Origin: Thauera chlorobenzoica
Lineage (GTDB): Bacteria > Pseudomonadota > Gammaproteobacteria > Burkholderiales > Rhodocyclaceae
Length of the DNA: 64,000 bases
Assembly: GCF_001922305.1 (NCBI RefSeq)
Contig: NZ_CP018839.1
Coordinates: 1,860,001 to 1,924,000, forward strand
Reading direction: 5' to 3'
In this document: positions 28,016 to 39,712 of the stretch, piece by piece
How the letters are laid out: each line of letters starts with the position of its first letter
Position numbering within the stretch: the stretch's first letter is position 1
The notes under the pieces: model-generated
What the model saw: the letters and a program-made list of their open reading frames with translations, nothing else
Databases searched by the model: none
What the model was told of the DNA's origin: nothing
Position numbers and translations under genes: made by a program

Positions 28016-28034
28016 TTTTCTTTGGTAGCGGTAA

Positions 28035-28058
28035 TTCGGGCCCTGTACAGGGCTCGAA
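28035..28058 (+). terminator. Palindromic hairpin between rpsG and fusA
   Basis: The 24 bases are a near-perfect palindrome (10 of 12 positions strict, the others G-U in RNA) centred on CTGTACAG and followed by TGTTTTCT. As RNA it forms an 11- to 12-bp stem with a tight loop. This could be a partial terminator that sets fusA-tuf expression relative to rpsLG. Confidence 0.55.
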
Positions 28059-28122
28059 TGTTTTCTAACGCATGAAATGGCTCATCGCGTCACAAGCGCG
28101 CATAACAGAAGGCAGGTAAAAC

Positions 28123-30222
28123 GTGGCTCGCAAGACACCCATCGAGCGCTACCGCAATATCGGTATCTCCGCTCACATCGACGCAGGCAAGACGACTACG
28201 ACTGAGCGCATCCTCTTCTACACCGGCGTGAGCCATAAGCTCGGTGAGGTGCATGATGGTGCTGCGACCACTGACTGGATGGTGCAGGAGCAGGAGCGCG
28301 GCATCACCATCACGTCGGCTGCCGTGACCTGCTTCTGGAAGGGAATGGACAACTCCTTCCCTGAGCATCGCTTCAACATCATCGACACTCCGGGGCACGT
28401 CGACTTCACCATCGAAGTCGAGCGCTCGATGCGCGTGCTCGACGGTGCGTGCATGGTGTACTGCGCGGTCGGTGGCGTTCAGCCCCAGTCCGAGACGGTG
28501 TGGCGCCAGGCGACCAAGTACAAGGTGCCGCGCCTTGCCTTCGTGAACAAGATGGACCGCTCCGGCGCCAACTTCTTCAAGGTCGTCGATCAGATGAGGA
28601 CTCGCCTGAAGGCGAATCCGGTTCCGGTCGTCGTGCCGATCGGCGCGGAGGATTCGTTCAAGGGCGTCATCGATCTGCTCAAGATGAAGGCGGTGATCTG
28701 GGATGAGGCTTCCCAGGGTATGAAGTTCGAATACCACGAGATTCCGGCCGAGCTCCTCGGCGTGGCCGAAGAGTGGCGTGCGAACATGGTCGAGGCGGCT
28801 GCCGAAGCCAACGAAGACCTGATGAACAAGTACCTCGAGGAAGGCGAGCTGTCCGAGGAAGAGGTCATCGCCGGCCTGCGCGCGCGCACCTTGGCGTGCG
28901 AGATCCAGCCGATGCTGTGCGGCACCGCGTTCAAGAACAAGGGCGTGCAGCGCATGCTCGATGCGGTCATTCAGTATCTGCCTTCGCCGATCGATATTCC
29001 CCCGGTCGCCGGCGTCGATGATGACGAGAAGGAAGTCGTGCGCTACGCCAAGGACGACGAGAAGTTCTCGGCCCTGGCGTTCAAGCTCATGACCGACCCC
29101 TTCGTCGGTCAGCTGACCTTCATCCGCGTGTATTCGGGCGTGCTCGAGTCCGGTTCGACCGTGCTGAACTCGGTCAAGGGCAAGAAGGAGCGCATCGGCC
29201 GCATCCTGCAGATGCACGCCAACGATCGCGAAGAGATCAAGGAAGTGCTGGCGGGCGACATCGCTGCCGTCGTCGGCCTGAAAGATGTCACCACGGGTGA
29301 AACCCTGTGTGATGTGTCGGCGCCGGTGATCCTGGAGCGCATGGTCTTCCCGGATCCGGTGATTCACGTTGCCGTCGAACCGAAGACCAAGAGCGACCAG
29401 GAGAAGATGGGTCTGGCGCTGGGGCGTCTGGCGGCCGAAGATCCGTCCTTCCGCGTGCGCACCGACGAGGAGTCGGGGCAGACGATCATCTCGGGGATGG
29501 GCGAGCTTCACCTCGAGATCATCGTCGACCGGATGAAGCGCGAGTTCAACGTTGAAGCCAACGTCGGCGCGCCGCAGGTTGCCTATCGCGAAACGATCCG
29601 CAAGGCGGCGAACGACGTCGAGGGCAAGTTCGTCAAGCAGTCGGGCGGTCGCGGCCAGTATGGTCACGTGGTCATCAACCTCGAGCCGGCCGAGCAGGGC
29701 AAGGGCTACGAGTTCGTCGATGCGGTCAAGGGCGGCGTGGTTCCGCGCGAATACATCCCGGCGGTCGACAAGGGCATCCAGGACACGCTCAACAACGGCG
29801 TGCTCGCCGGCTTCCCGGTGGTCGACGTGAAGGTCACGCTGCACTTCGGCTCCTACCACGATGTGGACTCGAACGAGAACGCATTCAAGATGGCCGGTTC
29901 GATGGCGTTCAAGGATGCAATGCGCAAGGCCAGCCCGGTTCTGCTCGAGCCGATGATGGCGGTGGTGGTCGAGACCCCGGAAGACTACATGGGCAACGTC
30001 ATGGGCGACCTTTCCGGCCGCCGCGGCATCGTCCAGGGGATGGACGACATCCCTGGCGGCATGAAGGAAATCAAGGCCGAGGTGCCGCTGGCCGAAATGT
30101 TCGGCTACGCTACCCAGCTGCGCTCGCTGACCCAGGGTCGGGCAACCTACTCGATGGAATTCAAGCATTATGCCGAAGCGCCGAAGAGCGTCGCCGAGGC
30201 GGTGATCAGCAGCCGCAAGTAA
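28123..30222 (+). CDS. fusA: Elongation factor G
   Basis: The 699-residue translocase starts at a GTG ([20 protein letters not shown]) behind AGGCAGG. Its GTPase motifs are [23 protein letters not shown] and NKMDR, and the C-terminal domains end with [19 protein letters not shown]. It drives ribosomal translocation and, with RRF, ribosome recycling. It lies 107 bases after rpsG and 50 bases before the second tuf, the conserved str order. Confidence 0.99.
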   Translation: MARKTPIERYRNIGISAHIDAGKTTTTERILFYTGVSHKLGEVHDGAATTDWMVQEQERGITITSAAVTCFWKGMDNSFPEHRFNIIDTPGHVDFTIEVERSMRVLDGACMVYCAVGGVQPQSETVWRQATKYKVPRLAFVNKMDRSGANFFKVVDQMRTRLKANPVPVVVPIGAEDSFKGVIDLLKMKAVIWDEASQGMKFEYHEIPAELLGVAEEWRANMVEAAAEANEDLMNKYLEEGELSEEEVIAGLRARTLACEIQPMLCGTAFKNKGVQRMLDAVIQYLPSPIDIPPVAGVDDDEKEVVRYAKDDEKFSALAFKLMTDPFVGQLTFIRVYSGVLESGSTVLNSVKGKKERIGRILQMHANDREEIKEVLAGDIAAVVGLKDVTTGETLCDVSAPVILERMVFPDPVIHVAVEPKTKSDQEKMGLALGRLAAEDPSFRVRTDEESGQTIISGMGELHLEIIVDRMKREFNVEANVGAPQVAYRETIRKAANDVEGKFVKQSGGRGQYGHVVINLEPAEQGKGYEFVDAVKGGVVPREYIPAVDKGIQDTLNNGVLAGFPVVDVKVTLHFGSYHDVDSNENAFKMAGSMAFKDAMRKASPVLLEPMMAVVVETPEDYMGNVMGDLSGRRGIVQGMDDIPGGMKEIKAEVPLAEMFGYATQLRSLTQGRATYSMEFKHYAEAPKSVAEAVISSRK

Positions 30223-30272
30223 TTTCAGTTACTCACATTATTCAGCAACCTACACAATAAGGACCCACGAAC

Positions 30273-31463
<1,191 letters not shown>

Positions 31464-31474
31464 TTCGCTCGTGT

Positions 31475-31520
31475 GCGGGCGGTGCCGGTGGCACCGTCCG
31501 CCTGTTCTTTTCGCTCTTTT
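31475..31520 (+). terminator. Terminator/attenuator between tuf copy 2 and rpsJ
   Basis: A 12-bp stem (31475-31486 with 31490-31501, one G-U pair, loop GGT) is followed by a T-rich stretch (CTGTTCTTTTCGCTCTTTTT). It fits an intrinsic terminator or attenuator at the end of the str operon. rpsJ starts only 49 bases downstream with no obvious promoter between, so some read-through is expected. Confidence 0.7.
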
Positions 31521-31549
31521 TGCCCGATCCGCTCTTTAGGAACAAGCTC

Positions 31550-31861
31550 ATGCAAAACCAGAAAATCCGCATCCGTCTGAAGGCGTTCGATTACCGCCTG
31601 ATCGATCAGTCGGCACTCGAAATCGTCGAGACCGCGAAGCGTACCGGCGCCGTGGTGCGCGGTCCCGTGCCGCTGCCGACGCGTATCGAGCGCTTTGATC
31701 TGCTGCGCTCGCCGCACGTCAACAAGTCGTCGCGCGACCAGATGGAAATCCGTACCCACCAGCGCCTGATGGATATCATCGATCCGACCGACAAGACGGT
31801 CGACGCGCTGATGAAGCTGGACCTTCCCGCCGGTGTGGATGTCGAGATCAAGCTCCAGTAA
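31550..31861 (+). CDS. rpsJ: 30S ribosomal protein S10 / NusE
   Basis: The 103-residue S10 starts [20 protein letters not shown]; the ATG at 31550 is preceded by TTTAGGAAC. It is a 30S head protein and, as NusE, binds NusG and NusB in antitermination. It is the first gene of the S10 operon and is separated from rplC by 112 bases holding a strong promoter. Confidence 0.98.
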   Translation: MQNQKIRIRLKAFDYRLIDQSALEIVETAKRTGAVVRGPVPLPTRIERFDLLRSPHVNKSSRDQMEIRTHQRLMDIIDPTDKTVDALMKLDLPAGVDVEIKLQ

Positions 31862-31872
31862 GCATTCGCTGC

Positions 31873-31908
31873 TTGCGGAAGTTTGCAACGGGCCGGTATA
31901 ATCCGGCC
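31873..31908 (+). promoter_or_regulatory. Promoter upstream of rplC with -10 box inside a palindrome
   Basis: TTGCGG at 31873-31878 and a perfect TATAAT at 31897-31902 are 18 bases apart. The -10 box is flanked by GGCCGG and CCGGCC, so 31891-31908 is an inverted repeat with TATAAT as its loop, followed by TTTGTG. It would start transcription of rplC onward separately from rpsJ. Confidence 0.75.
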
Positions 31909-31973
31909 TTTGTGCCTTTTGGTGCATTAATTGTGACCCCCGGTCAATCGCAACCGGGATTCAGGAGAAAAAA

Positions 31974-32612
31974 ATGAGTCTAGGCCTTGTTGGACGCAAG
32001 GTCGGCATGACTCGCATCTTCGCCGAGGATGGCAGGACCATCCCGGTGACGGTGCTTGACGTGTCGGACAATCGTGTGTCCCAGATCAAGACGAGCGACA
32101 CCGACGGTTATTCCGCGGTGCAGATCGCTTATGGCAAGCGTCGTGCCAGTCGCATCACCAAGCCGGTCGCGGGGCATCTCGCGAAGGCGGGTGTCGAACC
32201 CTGCCGCGGCATCAAGGAATTCCGTGTCGAATCCGAGCAACTCGCCAGCTTCAATGCCGGCGATCTCCTCGGTGCGGATCTCTTTCAGGTCGGGCAGAAG
32301 GTCGATGTGTCCGGTGTGACCATCGGCAAGGGCTTCTCGGGCCCGATCAAGCGCCACAACTTCTCGTCGAACCGCGCTTCGCACGGTAACTCGATTTCGC
32401 ACAATTCGCCGGGCTCCATCGGCATGGCCCAGGATCCGGGTCGTGTGTTTCCGGGCAAGCGCATGGCCGGCCAGTACGGCAACGTGCAGCGCACCACCCA
32501 GGGGCTTGAAATCGTTCGCGTCGATGTGGAGCGTCAGCTCCTTCTCGTGAAGGGTGCGGTGCCCGGTGCCAAGGGTGGCGACGTCGTCGTCCGTCCGGCG
32601 GTCAAGGCCTGA
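31974..32612 (+). CDS. rplC: 50S ribosomal protein L3
   Basis: The 212-residue L3 starts [20 protein letters not shown] behind TTCAGGAG and contains the loop region [20 protein letters not shown] that reaches toward the peptidyl-transferase centre. It initiates 50S assembly. It is followed by rplD 10 bases later. Confidence 0.98.
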   Translation: MSLGLVGRKVGMTRIFAEDGRTIPVTVLDVSDNRVSQIKTSDTDGYSAVQIAYGKRRASRITKPVAGHLAKAGVEPCRGIKEFRVESEQLASFNAGDLLGADLFQVGQKVDVSGVTIGKGFSGPIKRHNFSSNRASHGNSISHNSPGSIGMAQDPGRVFPGKRMAGQYGNVQRTTQGLEIVRVDVERQLLLVKGAVPGAKGGDVVVRPAVKA

Positions 32613-32622
32613 GGAGCGCGCA

Positions 32623-33243
32623 ATGGAATTGAAACTCTTGAATGACCAGGGTCAGGCGGCGTCGACGCTTCAGGCGTCCGATGTGCTGTTCGGCCGTGAC
32701 TACAACGAAGCGCTGGTGCACCAGGTCGTGACCGCCTACATGGCGAATGCGCGCTCGGGCAATCGCAAGCAGAAAGGTCGCGCGGAGATCGCGAAGTCGA
32801 CCCGCAAGCCGTTCCGCCAGAAGGGTACGGGCAATGCCCGCGCCGGTATGGCGTCGAGCCCGCTGTGGCGTGGCGGCGGCAAGATCTTCCCGAACACCCC
32901 GGACGAAAACTTCAGCCAGAAGGTCAACCGCAAGATGTATCGCGCCGGTGTTGCCGCGATCCTGTCGCAGCTGGCCCGTGAAGACCGCCTTGCGGTGGTG
33001 GATAGCTTCAGTGTCGAAGCTCCGAAGACCCGCCTGTTGTCGCAGAAGCTCAAGGGCATGGGTCTGGATTCGGTTCTGGTGATTACCGATGCAATCGACG
33101 AGAACCTGTTCCTGTCTTCGCGCAACCTGCACCAGGTCCTGGTGCTCGAGGTGAATGAGGCGGATCCGGTGTCGCTCGTGCGCTTCCCGAAGGTGCTGGT
33201 CACCAAGGGTGCGCTGGCGAAGATGGAGGAAGCGTGGCAATGA
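32623..33243 (+). CDS. rplD: 50S ribosomal protein L4
   Basis: The 206-residue L4 starts [20 protein letters not shown]; the ATG at 32623 follows TGAGGAGCG. The tunnel loop ([20 protein letters not shown]) is intact. In E. coli L4 also represses the S10 operon. Its stop overlaps the rplW start as ATGA. Confidence 0.98.
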   Translation: MELKLLNDQGQAASTLQASDVLFGRDYNEALVHQVVTAYMANARSGNRKQKGRAEIAKSTRKPFRQKGTGNARAGMASSPLWRGGGKIFPNTPDENFSQKVNRKMYRAGVAAILSQLAREDRLAVVDSFSVEAPKTRLLSQKLKGMGLDSVLVITDAIDENLFLSSRNLHQVLVLEVNEADPVSLVRFPKVLVTKGALAKMEEAWQ

Positions 33244-33545
33244 GCGCGATCAGTCAGGAACGTCTGCTGCAGGTGCTGCTCGCCCCGCAGATCTCCGAGA
33301 AGGCGACTTACATCGCCGACAAGAACGAGCAGGTGGTATTCAAGGTTGCTTCCGATGCAACCAAGCCCGAAGTGAAGGCGGCGGTCGAGTCGCTGTTCAA
33401 GGTCGAGGTCGAGTCGGTGCAGATCGCGAACGTCAAGGGCAAGGTCAAGCGTTTCGGCAAGACGATGGGTCGGCGCAAGGACTGGAAGAAGGCCTTCGTC
33501 TGCCTCAAGCCCGGCCAGGAAATCAACTTTGCGGCTGGGGAGTGA
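33240..33545 (+). CDS. rplW: 50S ribosomal protein L23
   Basis: From the ATG at 33240 the product is 101 residues ([20 protein letters not shown]), ending with the C-terminal [20 protein letters not shown]. It sits at the tunnel exit and docks trigger factor and SRP. A GTG six bases upstream is also in frame; I prefer the ATG because it overlaps the rplD stop as ATGA and lies behind GGAGGAAG at a normal distance. Confidence 0.96.
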   Translation: MSAISQERLLQVLLAPQISEKATYIADKNEQVVFKVASDATKPEVKAAVESLFKVEVESVQIANVKGKVKRFGKTMGRRKDWKKAFVCLKPGQEINFAAGE

Positions 33546-33551
33546 TAAGTC

Positions 33552-34379
33552 ATGGCACTGGTAAAACTGAAGCCCACTTCTGCGGGCCGTCGCGCCCAGG
33601 TGAAGGTGGTCAACCCCAATCTGTACAAGGGTCGCCCCGTCTCCAGCCTGGTCGAGAAGCAGAGCAAGAACGCCGGCCGCAATAACAACGGCCGCATCAC
33701 CGTCCGCCACCAGGGTGGCGGTCACAAGCAGCACTACCGCCTGGTCGACTTCCGTCGTAACAAGGACGGCATTCCGGCGAAGGTCGAGCGCATCGAGTAC
33801 GACCCGAATCGCTCCGCCCATCTCGCGCTGCTGTGCTACGCCGACGGCGAGCGCCGCTACATCATCGCTCCGCGCGGGGTGGAAGTCGGTCAGCAGCTGA
33901 TCAGCGGCTCCGAGGCGCCGATCAAGCCGGGCAATACCCTGCCGATCCGCAACATCCCGGTCGGTTCGACGATTCACTGCATCGAAATGACGCCGGGCAA
34001 GGGTGCGCAGATCGCGCGTGCAGCCGGAACCTCGGTTCAGCTGCTTGCCCGCGAAGGCTCCTACGCTCAGCTTCGACTGCGTTCCGGCGAAATCCGCCGC
34101 GTCCATGTCGAGTGCCGCGCCACCATCGGCGAAGTCGGCAATGAAGAGCATGGCCTGCGCAAGATCGGCAAGGCTGGCGCCAATCGCTGGCGCGGCATCC
34201 GGCCGACCGTGCGCGGTGTGGCGATGAACCCGGTCGATCACCCGCATGGTGGTGGTGAAGGCCGTACGGGTGAAGCGCGCGAGCCGGTGAGCCCGTGGGG
34301 TACGCCGAGCAAGGGTTATCGGACGCGTTCGAACAAGCGCACCGACAACATGATCGTGCAGCGTCGTCACAAGCGTTAA
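33552..34379 (+). CDS. rplB: 50S ribosomal protein L2
   Basis: The 275-residue L2 starts [20 protein letters not shown] and includes the universally conserved [18 protein letters not shown] with the histidine important for peptidyl transferase activity. The tail is rich in Arg/Lys. It begins six bases after rplW with a GGGGAG site. Confidence 0.98.
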   Translation: MALVKLKPTSAGRRAQVKVVNPNLYKGRPVSSLVEKQSKNAGRNNNGRITVRHQGGGHKQHYRLVDFRRNKDGIPAKVERIEYDPNRSAHLALLCYADGERRYIIAPRGVEVGQQLISGSEAPIKPGNTLPIRNIPVGSTIHCIEMTPGKGAQIARAAGTSVQLLAREGSYAQLRLRSGEIRRVHVECRATIGEVGNEEHGLRKIGKAGANRWRGIRPTVRGVAMNPVDHPHGGGEGRTGEAREPVSPWGTPSKGYRTRSNKRTDNMIVQRRHKR

Positions 34380-34389
34380 GGGGTAAAAG

Positions 34390-34665
34390 ATGGCACGTTC
34401 TATCAAGAAAGGCCCGTTCATCGACGCGCACCTCCTGAAGAAGGTCGACGCGGTGCGGACGAGCAACGACAAGCGCCCGATCAAGACCTGGTCGCGCCGT
34501 TCCACGATCCTGCCCGACTTCATCGGTCTGACGATCGCTGTCCATAACGGCAAGCAGCACATTCCGGTGTTCGTGACCGAGAACATGGTCGGACACAAGC
34601 TGGGCGAATTCGCGCTGACGCGGACCTTCAAGGGTCATGCCGCCAGCAAGAAAGCCAAGCGTTAA
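34390..34665 (+). CDS. rpsS: 30S ribosomal protein S19
   Basis: The 91-residue S19 starts [20 protein letters not shown] and contains [20 protein letters not shown]. It pairs with S13 in the 30S head. It is placed 10 bases after rplB and 14 before rplV, the standard S10-operon order. Confidence 0.98.
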   Translation: MARSIKKGPFIDAHLLKKVDAVRTSNDKRPIKTWSRRSTILPDFIGLTIAVHNGKQHIPVFVTENMVGHKLGEFALTRTFKGHAASKKAKR

Positions 34666-34679
34666 GGGGATACGACGAC

Positions 34680-35009
34680 ATGGAAACCAAAGCAATTCTC
34701 CGTGGCGTGCGCCTGTCGGCCCAGAAGGGCCGGCTGGTGGCTGACCTGATCCGTGGCAAGCGCGTCGATCTGGCGCTCAACACCCTGGCGTTCTCGCCCA
34801 AGAAGGGCGCGAAGATCATCCGCAAGGTGCTCGAATCCGCGATCGCCAATGCCGAGCACAACGATGGCGCCGATATCGACACGCTGAAGGTCAAGACCAT
34901 TCACGTGGAAGAGGGCATGACGCTGAAGCGTTTCACCGCGCGTGCAAAGGGTCGCGGCAACCGCATCCTCAAGCCCACCTGCCACGTCTACGTGACTGTC
35001 GGCGAGTAA
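34680..35009 (+). CDS. rplV: 50S ribosomal protein L22
   Basis: The 109-residue L22 starts [20 protein letters not shown] and keeps the beta-hairpin tip region [18 protein letters not shown] that lines the exit tunnel near the macrolide site. Wild-type length in the loop suggests no macrolide-resistance deletion. Confidence 0.98.
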   Translation: METKAILRGVRLSAQKGRLVADLIRGKRVDLALNTLAFSPKKGAKIIRKVLESAIANAEHNDGADIDTLKVKTIHVEEGMTLKRFTARAKGRGNRILKPTCHVYVTVGE

Positions 35010-35018
35010 GGAGTAAAT

Positions 35019-35789
35019 ATGGGTCAGAAAATCCATCCTACCGGCTTCCGTCTCGCCGTCACGCGTGATTGGGGTTCGCGCTGGTTCGCTTCCAGCCGTG
35101 ACTATTCCGGCATGCTGCACGAGGACCTGAAGGTCCGTGATTACCTGAAGAAGCGCCTGGCGCACGCCTCGGTCGGTCGCGTGATCATCGAGCGTCCGGC
35201 CAAGAATGCGCGCATCACGCTGTACAGCGCCCGCCCGGGTGTGGTGATCGGCAAGAAAGGCGAGGACATCGAGGCGCTCAAGCGTGATCTGCAGAAGATC
35301 ATGGGCGTGCCGGTGCATGTCAACATCGAGGAAGTGCGCAAGCCCGAAGTCGATGCGAAGCTGGTGGCCGACTCGATCGCCCAGCAGCTCGAGAAGCGGA
35401 TCATGTTCCGCCGCGCGATGAAGCGCGCGATGCAGAACGCGATGCGTCTGGGTGCCCAGGGCATCAAGATCATGAGCTCGGGTCGCCTGAACGGCGCCGA
35501 GATCGCCCGGACCGAGTGGTACCGCGAAGGCCGTGTACCGCTGCATACCCTGCGCGCCAACATCGATTACGGCGTGTCGGAGGCGAAGACCACCTACGGC
35601 ATCATCGGCATCAAGGTGTGGGTGTTCAAGGGCGAGATGCTGGGTCGCAACGAGCAGCCGGTCGCGACCGAGCCCGAAGCCGATAACCGTCGTGGCCGCC
35701 GTGGCGCGCCGCGCGATGGCGAGGGTCGCCCGGGTCGCCGTCCCGCCCGTCGTGGCGAAGGTCGGCAAGAAGAAAGCAGGAGTGAATGA
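35019..35789 (+). CDS. rpsC: 30S ribosomal protein S3 with basic C-terminal tail
   Basis: The 256-residue S3 starts [20 protein letters not shown] behind AAGGAG. It has a KH domain with [18 protein letters not shown] and a conserved C-terminal domain to about residue 210. It then ends in an Arg/Gly/Glu-rich tail of about 30 residues ([20 protein letters not shown] and following), longer than in E. coli. It helps form the mRNA entry channel. The stop region overlaps the start of rplP. Confidence 0.98.
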   Translation: MGQKIHPTGFRLAVTRDWGSRWFASSRDYSGMLHEDLKVRDYLKKRLAHASVGRVIIERPAKNARITLYSARPGVVIGKKGEDIEALKRDLQKIMGVPVHVNIEEVRKPEVDAKLVADSIAQQLEKRIMFRRAMKRAMQNAMRLGAQGIKIMSSGRLNGAEIARTEWYREGRVPLHTLRANIDYGVSEAKTTYGIIGIKVWVFKGEMLGRNEQPVATEPEADNRRGRRGAPRDGEGRPGRRPARRGEGRQEESRSE

Positions 35790-36205
35790 TGCTGCAACCG
35801 ACTAGAAGAAAGTATCGGAAGGAGCAGAAGGGCCGCAATACCGGCGTTGCTACCCGCGGCGCCAAGGTGTCCTTCGGCGAGTACGGTCTGAAGGCGGTCG
35901 GCCGCGGCCGACTGACCGCGCGCCAGATCGAATCTGCGCGGCGTGCGATGACCCGTCACATCAAACGCGGCGGTCGGATCTGGATCCGCATTTTCCCGGA
36001 CAAGCCGATCTCGAAGAAGCCGGCGGAAGTCCGGATGGGTAACGGCAAGGGTAACCCCGAGTACTGGGTCGCCGAGATTCAGCCGGGCAAGGTGCTCTAC
36101 GAAATGGACGGCGTGGCTGAAGAGCTCGCTCGCGAAGCTTTCCGGCTTGCTGCCGCCAAGCTGCCGATCGAGACCGTGTTCGTTACCCGTCAGATTGGGG
36201 GTTGA
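35789..36205 (+). CDS. rplP: 50S ribosomal protein L16
   Basis: The 138-residue L16 starts [20 protein letters not shown]. Two ATGs occur in a row at 35786 and 35789; the second gives the family-standard start and better spacing from the AGGAG site inside the rpsC tail. It binds near the A-site and contacts the tRNA elbow. rpmC starts just after its stop. Confidence 0.97.
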   Translation: MLQPTRRKYRKEQKGRNTGVATRGAKVSFGEYGLKAVGRGRLTARQIESARRAMTRHIKRGGRIWIRIFPDKPISKKPAEVRMGNGKGNPEYWVAEIQPGKVLYEMDGVAEELAREAFRLAAAKLPIETVFVTRQIGG

Positions 36206-36207
36206 AC

Positions 36208-36402
36208 ATGAAAGCCACTGAACTCCGCGCCAAGAGCGCCGATGAATTGAACAATGAGTTGCTCGAGCTGCTGAAGGCGCAGTTTTCGCTGCGCATGCAG
36301 CACGCCACTCAGCAACTGGGCAACACGAGTCAGATCGGGAAGGTTCGCCGCGACATCGCGCGTGTCCGTACCATCCTGCGCGAAAAGGCGGGTCAGCAAT
36401 GA
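36208..36402 (+). CDS. rpmC: 50S ribosomal protein L29
   Basis: The 64-residue helical L29 starts [20 protein letters not shown]; an in-frame TTG at 36202 is rejected because the ATG gives the usual N-terminus and sits behind TTGGGGG. It lies at the tunnel exit next to L23. The stop overlaps rpsQ as ATGA. Confidence 0.97.
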   Translation: MKATELRAKSADELNNELLELLKAQFSLRMQHATQQLGNTSQIGKVRRDIARVRTILREKAGQQ

Positions 36403-36668
36403 GCGAACAAGTTGAAAAGGTTCGTCGCGCGCTGGTTGGGCGTGTGGTGAGCGACAAGATGCAGAAGACGGTGACCGTCCTCGTCGAGCGCCGGGTCAAG
36501 CACCCGTTGTACGGCAAGGTCATTACCCGTTCGGCGAAGTACCACGCGCACGTCGAAGATGGTGTGGCCGCAGCCGGGGATCTCGTGGAAATCGAGGAAT
36601 GCCGTCCGATTTCGCGTACCAAGACCTGGCGGGTCGCCAAGGTGCTCGAAAAGGCACGCATCATCTGA
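36399..36668 (+). CDS. rpsQ: 30S ribosomal protein S17
   Basis: The 89-residue S17 starts [20 protein letters not shown] and contains [20 protein letters not shown]. It binds 16S rRNA helix 11 early in assembly. It is coupled to rpmC by a four-base overlap and is the last gene of the S10 operon; a hairpin follows 27 bases later. Confidence 0.98.
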   Translation: MSEQVEKVRRALVGRVVSDKMQKTVTVLVERRVKHPLYGKVITRSAKYHAHVEDGVAAAGDLVEIEECRPISRTKTWRVAKVLEKARII

Positions 36669-36695
36669 CCAGAGTTACAAGCAAGTAGCAGAAAA

Positions 36696-36730
36696 AACAG
36701 CTTGGCACTACTGTGCCAGGCTGTTATACT
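36696..36730 (+). promoter_or_regulatory. S10-operon terminator hairpin overlapping the spc-operon promoter
   Basis: Bases 36696-36708 and 36713-36725 form a 13-bp stem (one G-U pair) with loop TACT, preceded by a run of A and followed by ATACTTTTG, a terminator-like layout. The same bases contain TTGGCA (36702-36707) and TATACT (36725-36730), 17 apart, a good sigma70 promoter for rplN onward. The -35 box lies in the left arm and the -10 box starts at the last base of the right arm. Confidence 0.8.
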
Positions 36731-36822
36731 TTTGCCTCTTTGCTCCGGGGCTCGCTCGGGGCATCCAGCCCTGACGGGTTCCAAGACTGTCCGCGCATGC
36801 GGGATAAGTTGGAGATACTTTC

Positions 36823-37191
<369 letters not shown>

Positions 37192-37202
37192 GGAGTCCGT
37201 AG

Positions 37203-37520
37203 ATGAACAAGATCCGCAAGGGTGACGAAGTAGTGGTGCTGACGGGCAAGGATCGTGGCCGTCGTGGTGCCGTGCTGCGCCGCGTTGATGACGAGCGCGT
37301 CGTGGTTGAGGGTGTGAATCGGGTGAAGAAGCATGTTCGCCCGAATCCGCTCAAGGGTGAGGTGGGTGGCATCGTCGAGAAGGAAATGCCCATCCACGTG
37401 TCGAATGTCGCGCTGTTCAATCCCGCGACCCAGAAGGGTGAGCGTGTCGGGATCAAGACGCTTGAGGATGGCCGCAAGGTCCGCTTCTTCAAGTCGAACG
37501 GCGAGCTGGTGAACGCCTAA
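37203..37520 (+). CDS. rplX: 50S ribosomal protein L24
   Basis: The 105-residue L24 starts [20 protein letters not shown], a KOW motif, and is an assembly-initiator protein of the 50S subunit. A TGAGGAG site precedes the ATG. rplE follows nine bases later. Confidence 0.98.
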   Translation: MNKIRKGDEVVVLTGKDRGRRGAVLRRVDDERVVVEGVNRVKKHVRPNPLKGEVGGIVEKEMPIHVSNVALFNPATQKGERVGIKTLEDGRKVRFFKSNGELVNA

Positions 37521-37529
37521 GGAGTGACG

Positions 37530-38069
37530 ATGGCTCGCTTGCAACAAGTTTACAAGGACGAAGTCGCGCCGGCGCTGCAGCAGCAGTTCGGCTACGAGTC
37601 CGTGATGGAAGTTCCGCGCATCACCAAGATCACCCTGAACATGGGCGTGGGTGAGGCGGTTGGTGACAAGAAGATCCTGGAGAACGCCGTTGGCGACATG
37701 ACCAAGATCGCTGGCCAGAAGCCGGTCACCACCAAGGCGCGGAAGTCGATTGCCGGCTTCAAGATCCGTGATGGCTATCCGATCGGCTGCATGGTCACGC
37801 TGCGCGGTCCGCGCATGTTCGAGTTTCTCGATCGCCTGATCACGATCGCGCTGCCGCGTGTGCGCGACTTCCGCGGGATCGCCTCGAAAGGCTTCGACGG
37901 TCGTGGCAACTACAACCTCGGTGTCAAGGAACAGATCATTTTCCCTGAAATCGAGTACGACAAGATCGATGCGCTGCGCGGCATGAACATCAGCATCACG
38001 ACCACGGCGAAGACGGACGAGGAAGCGCGTGCACTCCTCGGTGCGTTCAAGTTCCCGTTCAAGAATTGA
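37530..38069 (+). CDS. rplE: 50S ribosomal protein L5
   Basis: The 179-residue L5 starts [20 protein letters not shown] and binds 5S rRNA and the P-site tRNA elbow. A GTG six bases upstream is in frame, but the ATG at 37530 is at the better distance from AAGGAG and gives the family length. rpsN follows seven bases after the stop. Confidence 0.97.
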   Translation: MARLQQVYKDEVAPALQQQFGYESVMEVPRITKITLNMGVGEAVGDKKILENAVGDMTKIAGQKPVTTKARKSIAGFKIRDGYPIGCMVTLRGPRMFEFLDRLITIALPRVRDFRGIASKGFDGRGNYNLGVKEQIIFPEIEYDKIDALRGMNISITTTAKTDEEARALLGAFKFPFKN

Positions 38070-38076
38070 GGGTGAT

Positions 38077-38382
38077 ATGGCGAAACTCGCTCTGATCAAT
38101 CGCGAAGCGAAGCGTGCCAAGCTGGTGGAAAAATTCGCCGCCAAGCGTGCCGCGCTCGTCGCGCAGGTCAAGGACAGCAACCTGTCCGAAGAAGAACGCA
38201 TGGCCGCTCGCCTGGCCCTGCAGCAACTGCCCCGTAACGCCAATCCGACGCGCCAGCGCAACCGCTGCGCGCTGACTGGGCGTCCGCGCGGTGTTTTTCG
38301 CAAGTTCGGTCTGTGCCGCAACAAGCTGCGCGAAATCGCGTTCCGTGGCGAAGTGCCCGGAATGACCAAGGCGAGCTGGTAA
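38077..38382 (+). CDS. rpsN: 30S ribosomal protein S14 (zinc-free type)
   Basis: The 101-residue S14 starts [20 protein letters not shown] and contains [20 protein letters not shown]. It is the long form lacking the CxxC-x13-CxxC zinc knuckle. It sits in the 30S head near S3 and S10. The ATG at 38077 follows GAGGGTG; an upstream in-frame extension through rplE is rejected. Confidence 0.97.
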   Translation: MAKLALINREAKRAKLVEKFAAKRAALVAQVKDSNLSEEERMAARLALQQLPRNANPTRQRNRCALTGRPRGVFRKFGLCRNKLREIAFRGEVPGMTKASW

Positions 38383-38395
38383 GGAGAATTCGAAG

Positions 38396-38791
38396 ATGAG
38401 TATGTCCGATCCGATCGCCGACATGCTGACGCGCATCCGCAACGGCCAGCAGGCCCAGAAGGCAACGGTTTCGATGCCTTCCTCGAAGCTGAAGGTTGCG
38501 ATCGCCAAAGTGTTGCAGGACGAAGGTTACATCGACGCTTACACCGTGCGCGATGAGGCTGGCAAGGCCTCGCTCGACGTGACGCTGAAATACTACGCCG
38601 GCCGTCCGGTCATCGAGCGCATCGAGCGCGTGAGCCGTCCGGGGTTGCGTATCTACAAGGGCAGCGAGGATCTGCCGCGGGTGATGAACGGCCTCGGTGT
38701 CGCCATCGTGTCCACGCCGCGCGGTGTGATGACCGACCGTTCGGCGCGCGCCAATCGCGTTGGCGGCGAAGTCATCTGCCTCGTCGCATAA
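38396..38791 (+). CDS. rpsH: 30S ribosomal protein S8
   Basis: The 131-residue S8 starts [20 protein letters not shown] behind AAGGAG and ends [10 protein letters not shown]. It is a primary 16S rRNA binder and, in E. coli, the translational repressor of the spc operon acting at the rplE region. rplF follows after 10 bases. Confidence 0.98.
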   Translation: MSMSDPIADMLTRIRNGQQAQKATVSMPSSKLKVAIAKVLQDEGYIDAYTVRDEAGKASLDVTLKYYAGRPVIERIERVSRPGLRIYKGSEDLPRVMNGLGVAIVSTPRGVMTDRSARANRVGGEVICLVA

Positions 38792-38801
38792 GGGGGGAAC
38801 G

Positions 38802-39335
38802 ATGTCTCGTGTAGCGAAGAATCCGGTCGTGATCCCGCAAGGGGTGGAAATCAGCATTTCCGCCTCCGAGGTTGCGGTCAAGGGCCCGCTGGGCTCACTC
38901 ATCCAGCCGCTGAGCGCTGCGGTCAGCGTCGAGCGTGAAGGCGATGCCCTGGTGTGCAAGGCCCGCGACGGCGTACCCAACGCACGTGCGATGTCGGGTA
39001 CCGTGCGCGCCCTTCTGAACAACATGGTTACCGGGGTCTCGAAGGGTTTCGAGCGCAAGCTGACGCTTGTCGGGGTGGGCTATCGCGCCCAGGCCCAGGG
39101 TGACAAGCTGAACCTGTCGCTGGGCTTCTCGCATCCGGTAGTACACCAGATGCCGGCCGGGGTGAAGGTTGAAACTCCGACCCAGACCGAGGTCGTGATC
39201 AAGGGCATCGACAAGCAGCAGGTCGGCCAGGTCGCAGCCGAGGTGCGTGCCTACCGCGCTCCCGAGCCCTACAAGGGCAAGGGCGTCCGATACTCGGACG
39301 AAGTGGTGGTCCTCAAGGAAACCAAGAAGAAGTAA
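38802..39335 (+). CDS. rplF: 50S ribosomal protein L6
   Basis: The 177-residue L6 starts [20 protein letters not shown] and ends [20 protein letters not shown] plus a Lys-rich tail. It lies near the factor-binding site. The ATG at 38802 follows AGGGGGG; upstream in-frame codons overlap rpsH and are rejected. Confidence 0.98.
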   Translation: MSRVAKNPVVIPQGVEISISASEVAVKGPLGSLIQPLSAAVSVEREGDALVCKARDGVPNARAMSGTVRALLNNMVTGVSKGFERKLTLVGVGYRAQAQGDKLNLSLGFSHPVVHQMPAGVKVETPTQTEVVIKGIDKQQVGQVAAEVRAYRAPEPYKGKGVRYSDEVVVLKETKKK

Positions 39336-39346
39336 GGCGGTTCGTC

Positions 39347-39700
39347 ATGAACAAGAAAGAAACTCGTCTTCGCCGTGCGCGCAAAACTCGCGCCAAGATT
39401 GCGGAGCTCAAGGCGGTTCGCCTGACGGTGTTCCGGTCCAACTGCCACATCTACGCCCAGGTCATTTCGGGTTGCGGTTCCCGCGTGCTCGCGGCCGCTT
39501 CGACGGTCGAGGCCGATGTCCGCGCCCAGGCCCCGAACGGCGGCAACAAGGCTGCGGCCGAGCTCGTCGGCAAGCTGATTGCCGAACGCGCCAAGGCTGC
39601 CGGTGTCGAGCAGGTCTCGTTCGACCGCTCGGGCTTCCTGTATCACGGCCGCGTGAAGGCGCTGGCCGAGGCTGCCCGTGAAGGCGGCCTCAAGTTCTAA
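39347..39700 (+). CDS. rplR: 50S ribosomal protein L18
   Basis: The 117-residue L18 starts [20 protein letters not shown], with a basic N-terminus that contacts 5S rRNA, and ends [18 protein letters not shown]. It joins L5 in the 5S particle. It is 11 bases after rplF and 12 before rpsE. Confidence 0.98.
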   Translation: MNKKETRLRRARKTRAKIAELKAVRLTVFRSNCHIYAQVISGCGSRVLAAASTVEADVRAQAPNGGNKAAAELVGKLIAERAKAAGVEQVSFDRSGFLYHGRVKALAEAAREGGLKF

Positions 39701-39712
39701 GCGAGGAATCGT

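Noticed and set aside
30223..30272. Separate promoter between fusA and tuf copy 2
   Set aside because: The gap is AT-rich but holds no convincing -35/-10 pair; read-through from fusA is sufficient.
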